Origin: Streptomyces canus
GTDB taxonomy: Bacteria > Actinomycetota > Actinomycetes > Streptomycetales > Streptomycetaceae
Reading direction: 5' to 3'
Length of the DNA stretch: 64,000 bases
Assembly: GCF_030816965.1 (NCBI RefSeq)
Contig: NZ_JAUSYQ010000002.1
Span: forward strand, 1,116,001-1,180,000
The notes below the pieces were generated by a model. The model was not told the origin of the DNA. It was given only the letters and a program-made list of their open reading frames with translations, and ran no database searches. A program made the position numbers and the translations under genes. Shown one piece after another: positions 1 to 8,158 of this stretch; position 1 is the stretch's first letter, and every line of letters starts with the position of its first letter.

Positions 1-39
1 GGCACAGCGCCCGTCCCCGGCTCCGCCGAGCGAGCCGTC

Positions 40-1455
40 CTACGGCCGCGCCCCGTGCGAGGGCTTCGGTGCCGGCTGGATGTTCTGGTTCAGGCGGAAC
101 ACGTTGTCCGGGTCCCGGTCGGCCTTGATGCGGGCCAGGCGGTCGTAGTTGCCGCGGTAGCTGGCGCGGACGCGTTCCTGGCCCTCGTCCATCATCATGT
201 TGACGTAGGCGCCGCCCGCCGAGTGCGGGTGCAGGGCGTCGAAGTAGTCGACGGTCCACCGCTTGACCAGCTCGGCGTTGGCCGGATCGGGGTCGACTCC
301 GGCGTAGACGGAGGCCCAGTTGGCGTGGCGGTAGGCCCAGGGGGTCTCGTCCTGGCCCACGTCGTGGGCGGCGCCGTCGATCGGGTAGAGGTGCATGGTC
401 GACTGGACGGTCGGCACCTCGGCGCCGAACTTGGCGTGCAGCCGGACCGCCTCGTCCGGGATGGTCTCGACGAAGTCGGCCCGCCAGTACCACTGGTGGC
501 CGGGCGGGTAGAGCCCGTCGAACATGGCCTGCAGGTCGGGGTGCTGCATGACCATGGGGGCGTGCAGCAGCGGCGCGGGCAGGGCGTCGAGCAGCGGGGC
601 CATCTCGCGTGCCGCGGCCTCGGTGTCGTCGCCGGTGTAGCACCAGACCACGCCGGCCGTCTTGCGGAGCTGGATCTCCTCGGGGAACGGCGGGGCGGGC
701 GGGACGGTGCCGTGCAGGAAGAACCCGCCCAGCTCGCGGGGCGCGTTCAGGATGAACTCCCGGTAGGCGGAGAGGACTTCGGCACTGTCCTCGACGGCCC
801 AGAAGGTCGGCCCGGCGATCACCGTACTGATCTCGTGCAGCCGGAAGACGAACGAGGTGACGACGCCGAAGTTGCCGCCGCCGCCCCTGATCGCCCAGAA
901 CAGGTCGCTGTTCTCGTCGGCGCTCGCCCGTACCCGGCGGCCGTCGGCGAGGATGACGTCGGCCTCCAGCAGGTTGTCGATGGTCAGCCCGCAGCTGCGG
1001 GTGAGGTGACCGAGCCCGCCGCCGGTGGCGAGGCCGCCGACACCGGTCGTGGAGACGATGCCGCTGGGTGTGGCCAGGCCGTGCGCGTTGGTGGCGCGGT
1101 CCACCTCGCCCCAGACACAGCCGCCGCCGACCCGCACGGTGCGCGCTTCGGGGTCGACCCGGATGTCCTTCATGGGTGACAGGTCCGCGACCACTCCCCC
1201 GTCGACGGTGCCGAGTCCGGCGCCGTGGTGCCCGCCGCCCCGCACGGCGAGGGGAAGGCCGTGGGCACGGGCGAAGCCGATCGTGCGGGACACCGCGTCG
1301 CCGTCGGCACAGCGGGCGACGAGGGCGGGGCGCTTGTCGATCATCGCGTTGTAGACGGTACGGGCCTCCTGGTAGCCGGCGTCCTCGGGGCCGATGAGCT
1401 CCCCGGTGAATCCGGTCAGCTCACGACGTGCGGCCTGGGCGGGCGTGCTGGACAT
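40..1455 (-). CDS. FAD-binding oxidoreductase, berberine-bridge (BBE) family
   Basis: Predicted flavoprotein oxidase/dehydrogenase of 471 aa. An N-terminal PCMH-type FAD-binding domain (about residues 40-210) carries RGGGHHGAG, whose His is the usual 8-alpha-histidyl FAD attachment site, and GGGLGHLTRSCGLTIDNL, the segment where bicovalent members have their second attachment Cys. The C-terminus FRLNQNIQP is the BBE-domain signature. The ATG is chosen because GGGGGA lies just upstream; the frame stays open far upstream but that part overlaps the regulator gene. No signal peptide is visible. It is transcribed in the same direction as the LuxR/AAA regulator about 100 bp upstream, which may control it. 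The substrate cannot be told from sequence; relatives oxidise sugars, alkaloids or polyketides. Confidence 0.88.
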   Translation of the reverse strand: MSSTPAQAARRELTGFTGELIGPEDAGYQEARTVYNAMIDKRPALVARCADGDAVSRTIGFARAHGLPLAVRGGGHHGAGLGTVDGGVVADLSPMKDIRVDPEARTVRVGGGCVWGEVDRATNAHGLATPSGIVSTTGVGGLATGGGLGHLTRSCGLTIDNLLEADVILADGRRVRASADENSDLFWAIRGGGGNFGVVTSFVFRLHEISTVIAGPTFWAVEDSAEVLSAYREFILNAPRELGGFFLHGTVPPAPPFPEEIQLRKTAGVVWCYTGDDTEAAAREMAPLLDALPAPLLHAPMVMQHPDLQAMFDGLYPPGHQWYWRADFVETIPDEAVRLHAKFGAEVPTVQSTMHLYPIDGAAHDVGQDETPWAYRHANWASVYAGVDPDPANAELVKRWTVDYFDALHPHSAGGAYVNMMMDEGQERVRASYRGNYDRLARIKADRDPDNVFRLNQNIQPAPKPSHGARP

Positions 1456-1470
1456 GAAGTCCCCCGTTTC

Positions 1471-1497
1471 CGAATCGGGTAGATTCGTCCGTTCTAC
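1471..1497 (-). promoter_or_regulatory. Inverted repeats upstream of the FAD oxidoreductase
   Basis: Two overlapping dyads lie 16-42 bp before the start codon: CGAATC-5-GATTCG (1471-1487) and GTAGATTCGTCCGTTCTAC (1479-1497, 5-bp perfect outer arms). They sit where an operator would be expected. The protein that binds them is unknown. Confidence 0.35.
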
Positions 1498-1555
1498 TCG
1501 CGTCACACCGCAGTGGGTATCCGTGACCGTCACCCAGGTCGGCACTCCGGGGTAC

Positions 1556-4234
1556 CTAGCTCGGGGAGCCGCCGGGCAGCAATCCGAGTTCCGCCGCGCG
1601 CACGGCGGCCTGGCGGCGGCCCGGCGCGTCGAGTTTGTCGAGCACCGCGCGCACATGGTTGTCGATCGTGCGGACCGACACGACGAGCCGGGCGGCGATC
1701 TCCGCGTTGGTGAGCCCTTCGGCGAGCAGCCGTATGACCTGGAGCTGGCGGTCGGTGAGGCCCGCGGGGTTGTCGCGGGTGGCGGCGAGGGGGCCGCGCG
1801 GGACGTGGCGTACGCCGAGCTCTCGTAGCTCGACGCGCAGCAGGTGGGCCGCCGGTTCGGCGCCCAGTGCGTCGAAGGCGGCCAGGGCCTCGAGCTTGAC
1901 GGCGGCGTCCGGGCTCTCGGCGAGCGCGGCGGCATGTTCGTAGGGACAGCCCGCGGCCTGCCAGAGCGCGGCGGCCCGACGCCATTGCCCGCGCGCCTGA
2001 AAGGCGTACGGATGGTCGGAGTCGTCCGGTGGGACGCGATGACCCGCCTTGGTGAGCCAGTAGCCGAGTTCGGGCCGGTGGGGGGCGCCCGGCAGCCGGC
2101 TCGCCTGGGCATGGACGGGCGCGACCGCCTCGATCACCCCCTTCGCGTCCCCGCGCAGCCAGGCCGACTCCGCCCGTGCCACCGCCACCGGTCCGGTGCG
2201 CTGCAGCTCCTTCGTCCCTACGGCGATCTCCCAGGCCTCGCTGAGGAGATCGTCGGCGCCGGGGAAGCCGCGGCGGATGCGGACCCGGGCCAGGACGGTC
2301 AGGGCGGGACAACGGGCCGGGATGAAGTCGTGCATGCCGTACTCGGCGTGCTTCTCGGCGTCGTCCCAGTCGGCGGCGGCGAGTCTGCGCATGGCGAGTT
2401 CGACGTGGAGGTAGTTGAGGAAGCCCAAGTGCTCGGCGCGGTCGGCGAGTTCCATCGCCGGGGGCAGAAACCTGTCGGCCTCGTCGTACTGGAGGTTGTC
2501 GAGCAGGGTCCAGATGATGTTGGCGTAGGAACGGCAGGCGTGCTCGACCTCGCCGGCGGCGAGCGCGACGTCGAGGCTCTCCTCCAACTCGGCCCGCCCG
2601 CCCGGGTCTCCGGAGCGCCAGCGGGCGGTGCCCACATTGTTGAGGGCGTGCGCGAGGATCGCCGGGTCGTCCGCCTTGCGGGCCAGGGTGATGGCGCGCT
2701 CGCCGTGTTCGACGGCTTCGGCGTAACGCTCGGACAGCATGCGCAGCTGGGCGGTGTTGCTGACGGCGAGTGCCAACAGGCGGTCGTCGCCCGCGTGTTC
2801 AAGCACCGCCACCGCCTCTCGGGCGGCTTCCTGGGCCTGGTCGGCGTTGCCGGCCCACCAGTGGATGCGGGACAGCCAGCGCAGGTCGGCGCCGAGGGCG
2901 AGGGTGTCGCCGAGGGCGCGGCGCAGGGCGACGGCCTCGCGCTGGGCGGCGACGGCGGCGGCCGAGTCGGCGATGGTGTAGCTCTCGACGGCGTAGCGTT
3001 CGAGCAGGTCGGCGAGTTCGGCGGGGGCGTAGCGGTGCCGGTCGCGCAGGACGAGCCGGAGCTGGGCGGCGGCCTCGCGGTGGGCGCCCGTGGAGGCGGC
3101 GTCCTTCGCCGCGTCGGGGCCGTAGCGGGCGATGGCGTCCTGGTCGCCGGCCTGGGCCGCATGGTGGACGATCCGGGCGGCGTCGGATCCGGGTCGGGCG
3201 ACGAGAGCCGCGAGAACGGCCCGGTTGAGGCCGATGCGGCGGGCGGCGGGCAGGGAGTCGGCCACGGCCCGGCGGATCAGCTCGTGCCGGAACGCCACCC
3301 GTTCCGGGGTGACGGTGAGCAGGCCGCGCTGCTCGGCGGCGGCCAGGACGGACACGCCGTCGGTGAGCGGGCCGTGCCGGTCCGCCGCCAGGGCGGACAC
3401 CCCGGTCGCGAACGGACCGGGTTCCTGCGGCGCCGGGAGGGACGTCCCGTCCGTGAGCAGCGCGTCGACCAGCGAGCGTTCCACGGCCGAGGGAACGACG
3501 GCCAACTGCTCCAACGCGTCCACGGTGGCGCCGGGCAGACCTCGCAGCCGGGCGAGCACGGCGTCGACGACGGTCGGGGGCACCCTCCCGGTGCCACCGG
3601 CGGCGACGATCTCGGCGACGAAGAAGGGGTTGCCGTTCGTGACGGCGTACACCTGGGCGGGGTCGGCGCGGCCGGCGCTGAGGGTGCGTACGGCGTCGAG
3701 GGACAGGCGGGACAGCGGCAGCCGGTGCACGCGGGGCGCCCGGGACACCTGGCCGAGCAGCTGCCGTAGGGGATGCTCACGGCTCAACTCGTCGTCCCGG
3801 TAGGTCAGGACGATCAGGGCGGGCAGCCGTTCCATCCGCCGGACGAGGAAGCGCAGGGCGTCCAGGGAGGCCTCGTCGGCCCAGTGGACGTCCTCGACGA
3901 CGAGTACCGCTCCGCGTAGTTCTTCGAGCAGCGCCTCGTGGACGCGATGGCGGTCGCCGCCCGCCGTCACGGCACCGGCCAGTTCGCCGCCGACGCTGCC
4001 GATCAGGTCGCGGAAGGGGCCCAGCGGCCTGCGGGTGGCGAGGTCGTCGCACTCGCCGACGAGGATCCGGGTGCCGTCCGGCAGATGGCCGGGAAGGGCC
4101 TTGACCAGGCTCGACTTGCCGATACCGGCCTCTCCGAAGACGAGCACCACGGATCCGGCCCCGTCCGCCGCCTCCCGCGCGGCCGAGGCCAGTCGCGCCA
4201 GCTCGGGCTCCCGCTCGAGGATCCCCCACTCCAC
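1556..4234 (-). CDS. LuxR-family (LAL-type) transcriptional regulator with AAA ATPase
   Basis: Large ATP-binding regulator, 892 aa from a GTG start (VEWGILEREPELARL). Walker A FGEAGIGKSSLVK lies near residue 35-45 and Walker B LVVEDVHWAD about 70 residues later, followed by a long helical, TPR-like middle region and a C-terminal LuxR helix-turn-helix (LTDRQLQVIRLLAEGLTNAEIAARL...TIDNHVRAVLDKL). This is the full architecture of LAL/MalT-like activators. The open frame extends 76 codons further upstream, but that extension is Arg/Pro/Ser-rich and unlike the family N-terminus. The FAD oxidoreductase downstream in the same orientation is the likeliest target. The inducer is unknown. Confidence 0.9.
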   Translation of the reverse strand: MEWGILEREPELARLASAAREAADGAGSVVLVFGEAGIGKSSLVKALPGHLPDGTRILVGECDDLATRRPLGPFRDLIGSVGGELAGAVTAGGDRHRVHEALLEELRGAVLVVEDVHWADEASLDALRFLVRRMERLPALIVLTYRDDELSREHPLRQLLGQVSRAPRVHRLPLSRLSLDAVRTLSAGRADPAQVYAVTNGNPFFVAEIVAAGGTGRVPPTVVDAVLARLRGLPGATVDALEQLAVVPSAVERSLVDALLTDGTSLPAPQEPGPFATGVSALAADRHGPLTDGVSVLAAAEQRGLLTVTPERVAFRHELIRRAVADSLPAARRIGLNRAVLAALVARPGSDAARIVHHAAQAGDQDAIARYGPDAAKDAASTGAHREAAAQLRLVLRDRHRYAPAELADLLERYAVESYTIADSAAAVAAQREAVALRRALGDTLALGADLRWLSRIHWWAGNADQAQEAAREAVAVLEHAGDDRLLALAVSNTAQLRMLSERYAEAVEHGERAITLARKADDPAILAHALNNVGTARWRSGDPGGRAELEESLDVALAAGEVEHACRSYANIIWTLLDNLQYDEADRFLPPAMELADRAEHLGFLNYLHVELAMRRLAAADWDDAEKHAEYGMHDFIPARCPALTVLARVRIRRGFPGADDLLSEAWEIAVGTKELQRTGPVAVARAESAWLRGDAKGVIEAVAPVHAQASRLPGAPHRPELGYWLTKAGHRVPPDDSDHPYAFQARGQWRRAAALWQAAGCPYEHAAALAESPDAAVKLEALAAFDALGAEPAAHLLRVELRELGVRHVPRGPLAATRDNPAGLTDRQLQVIRLLAEGLTNAEIAARLVVSVRTIDNHVRAVLDKLDAPGRRQAAVRAAELGLLPGGSPS

Positions 4235-4504
4235 GCGCCCGATTCTGCCACCGGGGACGCCGGAAGGCCCTGCTCCACCGACCTTCCGATTCCCTGGGCG
4301 CGACTCCGAGCACGTCGTCGAGGTCGGCTGTGGTTCGGCAGGGACGGAGGGGGCGGGTTGTATGGGCGTACGGCTTCGGCGCGAGGGCGCGGGGAGCGCG
4401 ACTCCGCGACTCCGCGACCAGCCACGATGTGCCGCATCCTGGGTGGCGCCGGGGCCGCTCACCCCGGCGAACGGTCGAGTGAGCTCCCCCAGGGCGCGGG
4501 CGTC

Positions 4505-5002
4505 TTACACGGCTCCCGTCACCTTGGCGACGAAGGCGGCGAGGTTCGTCACCGTCCGCCGGATCTTCTCGTCCAGGGTGAGCGTCTCGTGCAGCCGCGC
4601 GCCGGCGCCCGCGTCTTTCTTGCCCCGCACATACAGCGAGCAGGCGAGGTCGTCGCACATGTAGGCGCCGACCGAGTTGCCCTGCTGCCCTGCCTTGCCC
4701 GCCCTCGGCGCGACCATCAGGGAGACCCCGCCGGAGTGGGTGGTCAGGCACAACGAGCACATGCTGCGCCGCGTCTGCCAGGAACCGGCGGTGGAGCCGC
4801 GCAGCGCGAGGGCTGTCGGACGGCCGTCCAGCGCGGCCACCAGGTAGCCGCGGTCGGGGGCCTGCGGATCGCGCCAGCCGAGGAAGTCCAGGTCCTCCCA
4901 CGGACGCTCGGCCAGGTCACGCGGCACGGACAGTCGCTTCGCCTCGCCCTTGGTGCAGTTCACGAAGGCGGCACGGATCTCTTGCTCGGTCAGCGGTTCC
5001 AT
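4505..5002 (-). CDS. FBP domain protein (FusB-type EF-G-binding zinc finger)
   Basis: 165 aa. The central CSLC and later CDDLAC cysteine pairs match the treble-clef zinc finger of the FBP_C (FusB/FusC-like EF-G-binding) family. Staphylococcal FusB rescues fusidic-acid-stalled EF-G; actinobacterial homologues are widespread, and whether this one binds EF-G is inference. It begins MEPLTEQEIRAAFVNCTKGEAKRL, typical of the family. It is transcribed divergently from the TetR gene, and the perfect palindrome at 5016-5038 lies 14 bp before its start, so TetR may repress both directions. Confidence 0.8.
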   Translation of the reverse strand: MEPLTEQEIRAAFVNCTKGEAKRLSVPRDLAERPWEDLDFLGWRDPQAPDRGYLVAALDGRPTALALRGSTAGSWQTRRSMCSLCLTTHSGGVSLMVAPRAGKAGQQGNSVGAYMCDDLACSLYVRGKKDAGAGARLHETLTLDEKIRRTVTNLAAFVAKVTGAV

Positions 5003-5015
5003 AGCCTCACGCTAG

Positions 5016-5038
5016 TTTGCCTAAACACTTTAGGCAAA
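5016..5038. promoter_or_regulatory. Perfect inverted repeat, likely TetR operator
   Basis: Arms TTTGCCTAAA and TTTAGGCAAA are exact reverse complements separated by CAC, giving a 23-bp dyad. It lies in the 70-bp gap between the divergent FBP and TetR genes. It is AT-rich in a very GC-rich genome, as operators and promoters usually are. Size and position fit a TetR homodimer site and autorepression. Confidence 0.75.
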
Positions 5039-5072
5039 TGCATAATCGTTCCCGGCAAACGAGAGGACTGCT

Positions 5073-5654
5073 ATGGCACGGGTTGGGCTGACCGCGGAGC
5101 GACTGGTCCGAGCGGGCGCGGAGCTGGCCGACGAGGTGGGCTTCGAGCAGGTGACCGTCTCGGAGCTGGCCCGGCGGTTCGGCGTCAAGGTCGCGAGCCT
5201 GTACTCGCACGTGAAGAACTCCCAGGACCTCAAGACCCGGATCGCCCTGTTCGCCCTGGAGGAGCTCGCCGACCTCTCCGCCGACGCCGTGGCCGGACGG
5301 GCCGGCAAGGACGCCCTCACCGCCTTCGCGAACGTCTACCGCGACTACGCCCACGCACACCCCGGCCGTGCCGCCGCCGCCCGGCTCAGGCTCGACCCCG
5401 AGACCGCGGCGGCCAGTGCGGGCGTACGGCACGCGCAGATGACGCGGGCGATCCTGCGCGGCTACGACCTGCCCGAACCGGACCAGACCCATGCCGTACG
5501 GCTGCTGGGCAGCACCTTCCACGGCTACGCGAGCCTCGAGGGGGCAGGAGGGTTCAGCCACAGCTCCCCCGACTCCGAGGAGTCCTGGACACGGATCCTG
5601 GACGCCCTCGACGCGCTGCTGCGCAACTGGCCCACCCCTCCTTCGACAGGCTGA
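5073..5654 (+). CDS. TetR/AcrR family transcriptional regulator
   Basis: 193 aa. The N-terminal HTH (residues about 6-50: LTAERLVRAGAELADEVGFEQVTVSELARRFGVKVASLYSHVKN) is a classic TetR DNA-binding domain with the conserved SLYxHVK recognition-helix end. The C-terminal ligand domain resembles the WHG/TetR_C_33 type (LLGSTFHGYASLE...). GAGAGGA is 5 nt before the ATG. The SGNH esterase starts 4 bp after its stop codon, so the two are co-transcribed and the regulator probably senses a substrate or product of that enzyme. The palindrome at 5016-5038 is its probable operator. Confidence 0.92.
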   Translation: MARVGLTAERLVRAGAELADEVGFEQVTVSELARRFGVKVASLYSHVKNSQDLKTRIALFALEELADLSADAVAGRAGKDALTAFANVYRDYAHAHPGRAAAARLRLDPETAAASAGVRHAQMTRAILRGYDLPEPDQTHAVRLLGSTFHGYASLEGAGGFSHSSPDSEESWTRILDALDALLRNWPTPPSTG

Positions 5655-5658
5655 GGAC

Positions 5659-6828
5659 ATGCACGACTGGATCACCACACCCGTCACCGCCGACCTGCTG
5701 CGCGGCGCCCTCGACGTGGAGCACACCGAGCACGGTGTGCTGCCGCACCGGCTGCCCGCCCGCGCCCGTGCCCAGAACACCGACGGGCAGTTGGCGATGG
5801 CCGAGTCCCAGCCCTCCGGGGTACGGCTGGTCTTCCGGACCCGGGCCACCGCGGTGGAGCTGGACGCGCTGCCGACCAAACGGACCTACGTGGGTGCGCC
5901 GCCCCGGCCCCACGGCGTGTACGACCTGGTTGTCGACGGCCGGCCGGCCGGGCAGGGCAGGGTGCTCAGCGGCAATGTCATCACCGTCGACATGGCCGCG
6001 GGGACGTCCGAAACGCGGCCCGGGCCGCACGGCACCGTCCGTTTCGACGGGCTGTCCGGCGAGGTCAAGGACGTCGAGATCTGGCTGCCGCACAACGAGA
6101 CCACCGAGCTGATCGCCCTGCGCACCGACGCCCCCGTCGAGACCGCGCCGCCCACTGATCGCCGGGTGTGGCTGCACCACGGCAGCTCCATCAGCCACGG
6201 CTCCGACGCGGCGAGCTCCAGGAACACCTGGCCCGCGGTCGCCGCGACGCTGGGCGGGGTGGAGCTGATCAACCTGGGCCTGGCCGGGAGTGCGCTGCTC
6301 GACCCGTTCACCGCGCGGGCCGTACGGGACACACCCGCCGATCTGATCAGCGTCAAGATCGGTATCAACATCGTCAACCACGACCTGATGCGGCTGCGCG
6401 CCTTCGGTCCCGCGGTGCACGGCTTCCTCGACACGATCCGCGAGGGCCACCCGGACACGCCGCTGCTGGTCGTCTCGCCCATCCTGTGCCCGATGCACGA
6501 GGACACCCCGGGGCCCTGCTTCCCGGACTTCAGCGAGCTCGGCGAGGGCAGGCTGCGATTCAGGACGCTGGGCGACCCGGCGGAACGCGCGAGCGGGAAG
6601 CTGACCCTCCAGGTGATCCGCGAGGAGCTGGCCCGGATCGTGAAGCAGAGGGCCGCCGAGGACCCGAACCTGCACTACCTCGACGGGCGCGAGCTGTACG
6701 GGGAGAACGACTCGGCGGAGCTGCCGCTACCGGACGGCCTGCATCCGGACGCGGCGACGCACCGGCGGATGGGGGAACGGTTCGCGGGGGCGGTGTTCGG
6801 GTCCGACGGTGTGTTCGGCAGCGACTGA
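5659..6828 (+). CDS. SGNH/GDSL-type esterase
   Basis: 389 aa, no signal peptide, so cytoplasmic. The N-terminal about 165 residues form a beta-rich domain like that of CE2-type carbohydrate esterases. The SGNH hydrolase core follows: block I HHGSSISHGS (nucleophilic Ser), block II NLGLAGSALL (Gly), block III KIGINIVN (Asn) and block V DGLHPD (Asp/His). All catalytic blocks are present. It starts 4 bp after the TetR gene and belongs to the same operon. Likely removes acetyl or short acyl groups from a small molecule; the substrate is not evident. Confidence 0.88.
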   Translation: MHDWITTPVTADLLRGALDVEHTEHGVLPHRLPARARAQNTDGQLAMAESQPSGVRLVFRTRATAVELDALPTKRTYVGAPPRPHGVYDLVVDGRPAGQGRVLSGNVITVDMAAGTSETRPGPHGTVRFDGLSGEVKDVEIWLPHNETTELIALRTDAPVETAPPTDRRVWLHHGSSISHGSDAASSRNTWPAVAATLGGVELINLGLAGSALLDPFTARAVRDTPADLISVKIGINIVNHDLMRLRAFGPAVHGFLDTIREGHPDTPLLVVSPILCPMHEDTPGPCFPDFSELGEGRLRFRTLGDPAERASGKLTLQVIREELARIVKQRAAEDPNLHYLDGRELYGENDSAELPLPDGLHPDAATHRRMGERFAGAVFGSDGVFGSD

Positions 6829-6846
6829 AGCGGCAGGCCGAGAGAG

Positions 6847-7635
6847 CTAACCCCTGCGCTTCGGCTTGCCGCGTCGGGCGCCCGCGCCCTTTGAGCCGCC
6901 GGACCCGCCTCGGAAACCCTTGGCGGCGCCGGAGGATCCCCGTGCCGCGCCCTTCCCCGCACCCGCCGCGGGCTTGCGGCCGGCGCCCTTCTCGGGCCGT
7001 TGCCTGCGCTCCGGCTCAGGCTGGGTGCGACCCCGTGAGCTGTTGACCGTCCGCCCCCGGACGATGCCGATGAAGTCCTCGACCATGTCCGTCGTGGCGT
7101 CCTCCCGCCAGGACAGGGCGATGTCGGACTGCGGGGCGTCGGTGACCGGGCGGTAGGTGAGGTCACGGCGGTGGTGGAGGCGGGCCAGCGACTGGGGGAC
7201 GACGAGGACGCCGATGTTCGCCGCCACGAGCTCGATCGCGTCCGCCGTGGTGACGGGGCGTTCGAAGGCCGGTTCGCCGGGCGGCTGGTCCCAGCCGATG
7301 ACGTCGTCGAGGGGGTGGAGGACGACCTCGTCGGCCAGGTCCTCCAGGGTCACCTCCTCCGCCGCGGTCACCACGTGGTCCTTGGGGACCACGACGACCG
7401 ACGTCTCGGTGTAGAGGGGGATCGCGCTGAACACCGTACGGTCGACCGGCAGCCGTACGAGACCGGCGTCCGCGCCGCCGTCGCGCAACACGTCGGAGGC
7501 CTCCGCGGCGCTCACCTGGAGGAGCTCCAGGGGGACGTCCGGCAGGCGCTCGTGCCAGATCCGCACCCACTTGGCGGGCGTCACCCCGGGGACGTACGCG
7601 AGCCGGAAGGAGGGGGGTTCTGGCGAGTCTGTCAC
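6847..7635 (-). CDS. LysR-type substrate-binding domain protein without HTH, with basic tail
   Basis: 262 aa. Residues about 8-195 align with the periplasmic-binding-protein-like effector domain of LysR regulators (FRLAYVPGVTPAKWVRIWHERLP... DAGLVRLPVD... VVPKDHVV... IGVLVVPQSLARLHHR). The usual N-terminal winged HTH is absent: the protein starts directly with the effector domain. The last about 65 residues are a low-complexity Arg/Lys/Gly/Ala/Ser tail (TQPEPERRQRPEKGAGRKPA onward) that could bind nucleic acid non-specifically. The gene diverges from the DUF5997 gene 58 bp away; I recall this pairing in other Streptomyces. Its role is unknown; a ligand-sensing partner of another regulator is one option. 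Confidence 0.85.
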   Translation of the reverse strand: MTDSPEPPSFRLAYVPGVTPAKWVRIWHERLPDVPLELLQVSAAEASDVLRDGGADAGLVRLPVDRTVFSAIPLYTETSVVVVPKDHVVTAAEEVTLEDLADEVVLHPLDDVIGWDQPPGEPAFERPVTTADAIELVAANIGVLVVPQSLARLHHRRDLTYRPVTDAPQSDIALSWREDATTDMVEDFIGIVRGRTVNSSRGRTQPEPERRQRPEKGAGRKPAAGAGKGAARGSSGAAKGFRGGSGGSKGAGARRGKPKRRG

Positions 7636-7693
7636 GCGGCAAGGTTACCCACTGTGGTCGGAGGCCTCGTGCGCGGCCGATAGTCTGGACTCC

Positions 7694-8077
7694 ATGAAGT
7701 CGCACCAGAGCACCCAGACGATGAAGCCCGCGACCGCGGCGAAGAAGCTGGGTGTGTACCTCCCCGCCACCCCCTCGGAGTTCCAGGAGGGCGTGGTCTC
7801 GCGCGCCGAGCTGAACGAACTTCAGGCCAATCCGCCGCAGTGGCTCCAGGACCTGCGCCAGAACGGCCCGCACCCCCGCCCGGTCGTCGCGGCCAGGCTG
7901 GGCGTCTCCATCGCGGGCCTCGCGCGCGGCGGGGTCACCGAGCCCCTCACCACCGAGCAGATCGAGGCGCTGCGGCAGGACAGTCCCGAGTGGCTCGAGA
8001 AGGAGCGCGCCACGCAGGCGGAGGTCCGCAAGGAGGCGGCGCGCGTCAAGGAGAAGAAGCAGGGCCAGGAGTCCTGA
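7694..8077 (+). CDS. DUF5997 family protein
   Basis: 127 aa, small, charged, with no signal or membrane segment. The sequence MKPATAAKKLGVYLPATPSEFQEG...GLARGGVTEPLTTEQIEALRQ is characteristic of the actinobacterial DUF5997 family. The middle (HPRPVVAARLGVSIAGLARGG) looks helix-turn-helix-like, but that is only an impression. The C-terminus is a Lys/Glu-rich helix. The ATG at 7694 is used; a second ATG nine codons later is possible. It is divergent from the LysR-like gene and 75 bp upstream of the TerD-domain gene. Function unknown. Confidence 0.82.
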   Translation: MKSHQSTQTMKPATAAKKLGVYLPATPSEFQEGVVSRAELNELQANPPQWLQDLRQNGPHPRPVVAARLGVSIAGLARGGVTEPLTTEQIEALRQDSPEWLEKERATQAEVRKEAARVKEKKQGQES

Positions 8078-8140
8078 CACCAGGGCCCGCGGAAGACCAG
8101 GGCCCCGAAAACTACGGTGCGCCGGGTCGAACACCTCTGC

Positions 8141-8158
8141 GACCATTCCGGAATGGTC
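8141..8158. repeat. 18-bp perfect palindrome overlapping the TerD-protein start codon
   Basis: GACCATTCCGGAATGGTC is self-complementary along its whole length and contains the likely ATG at 8153. It could be an operator or an RNA hairpin that hides the start codon. Confidence 0.6.

Noticed and set aside
1456-2112. N-terminal extension of the FAD oxidoreductase frame
   Set aside because: It overlaps the LuxR/AAA regulator coding region and reads as Pro/Arg/Ser-rich noise; the ATG at 1455 has a good ribosome binding site.
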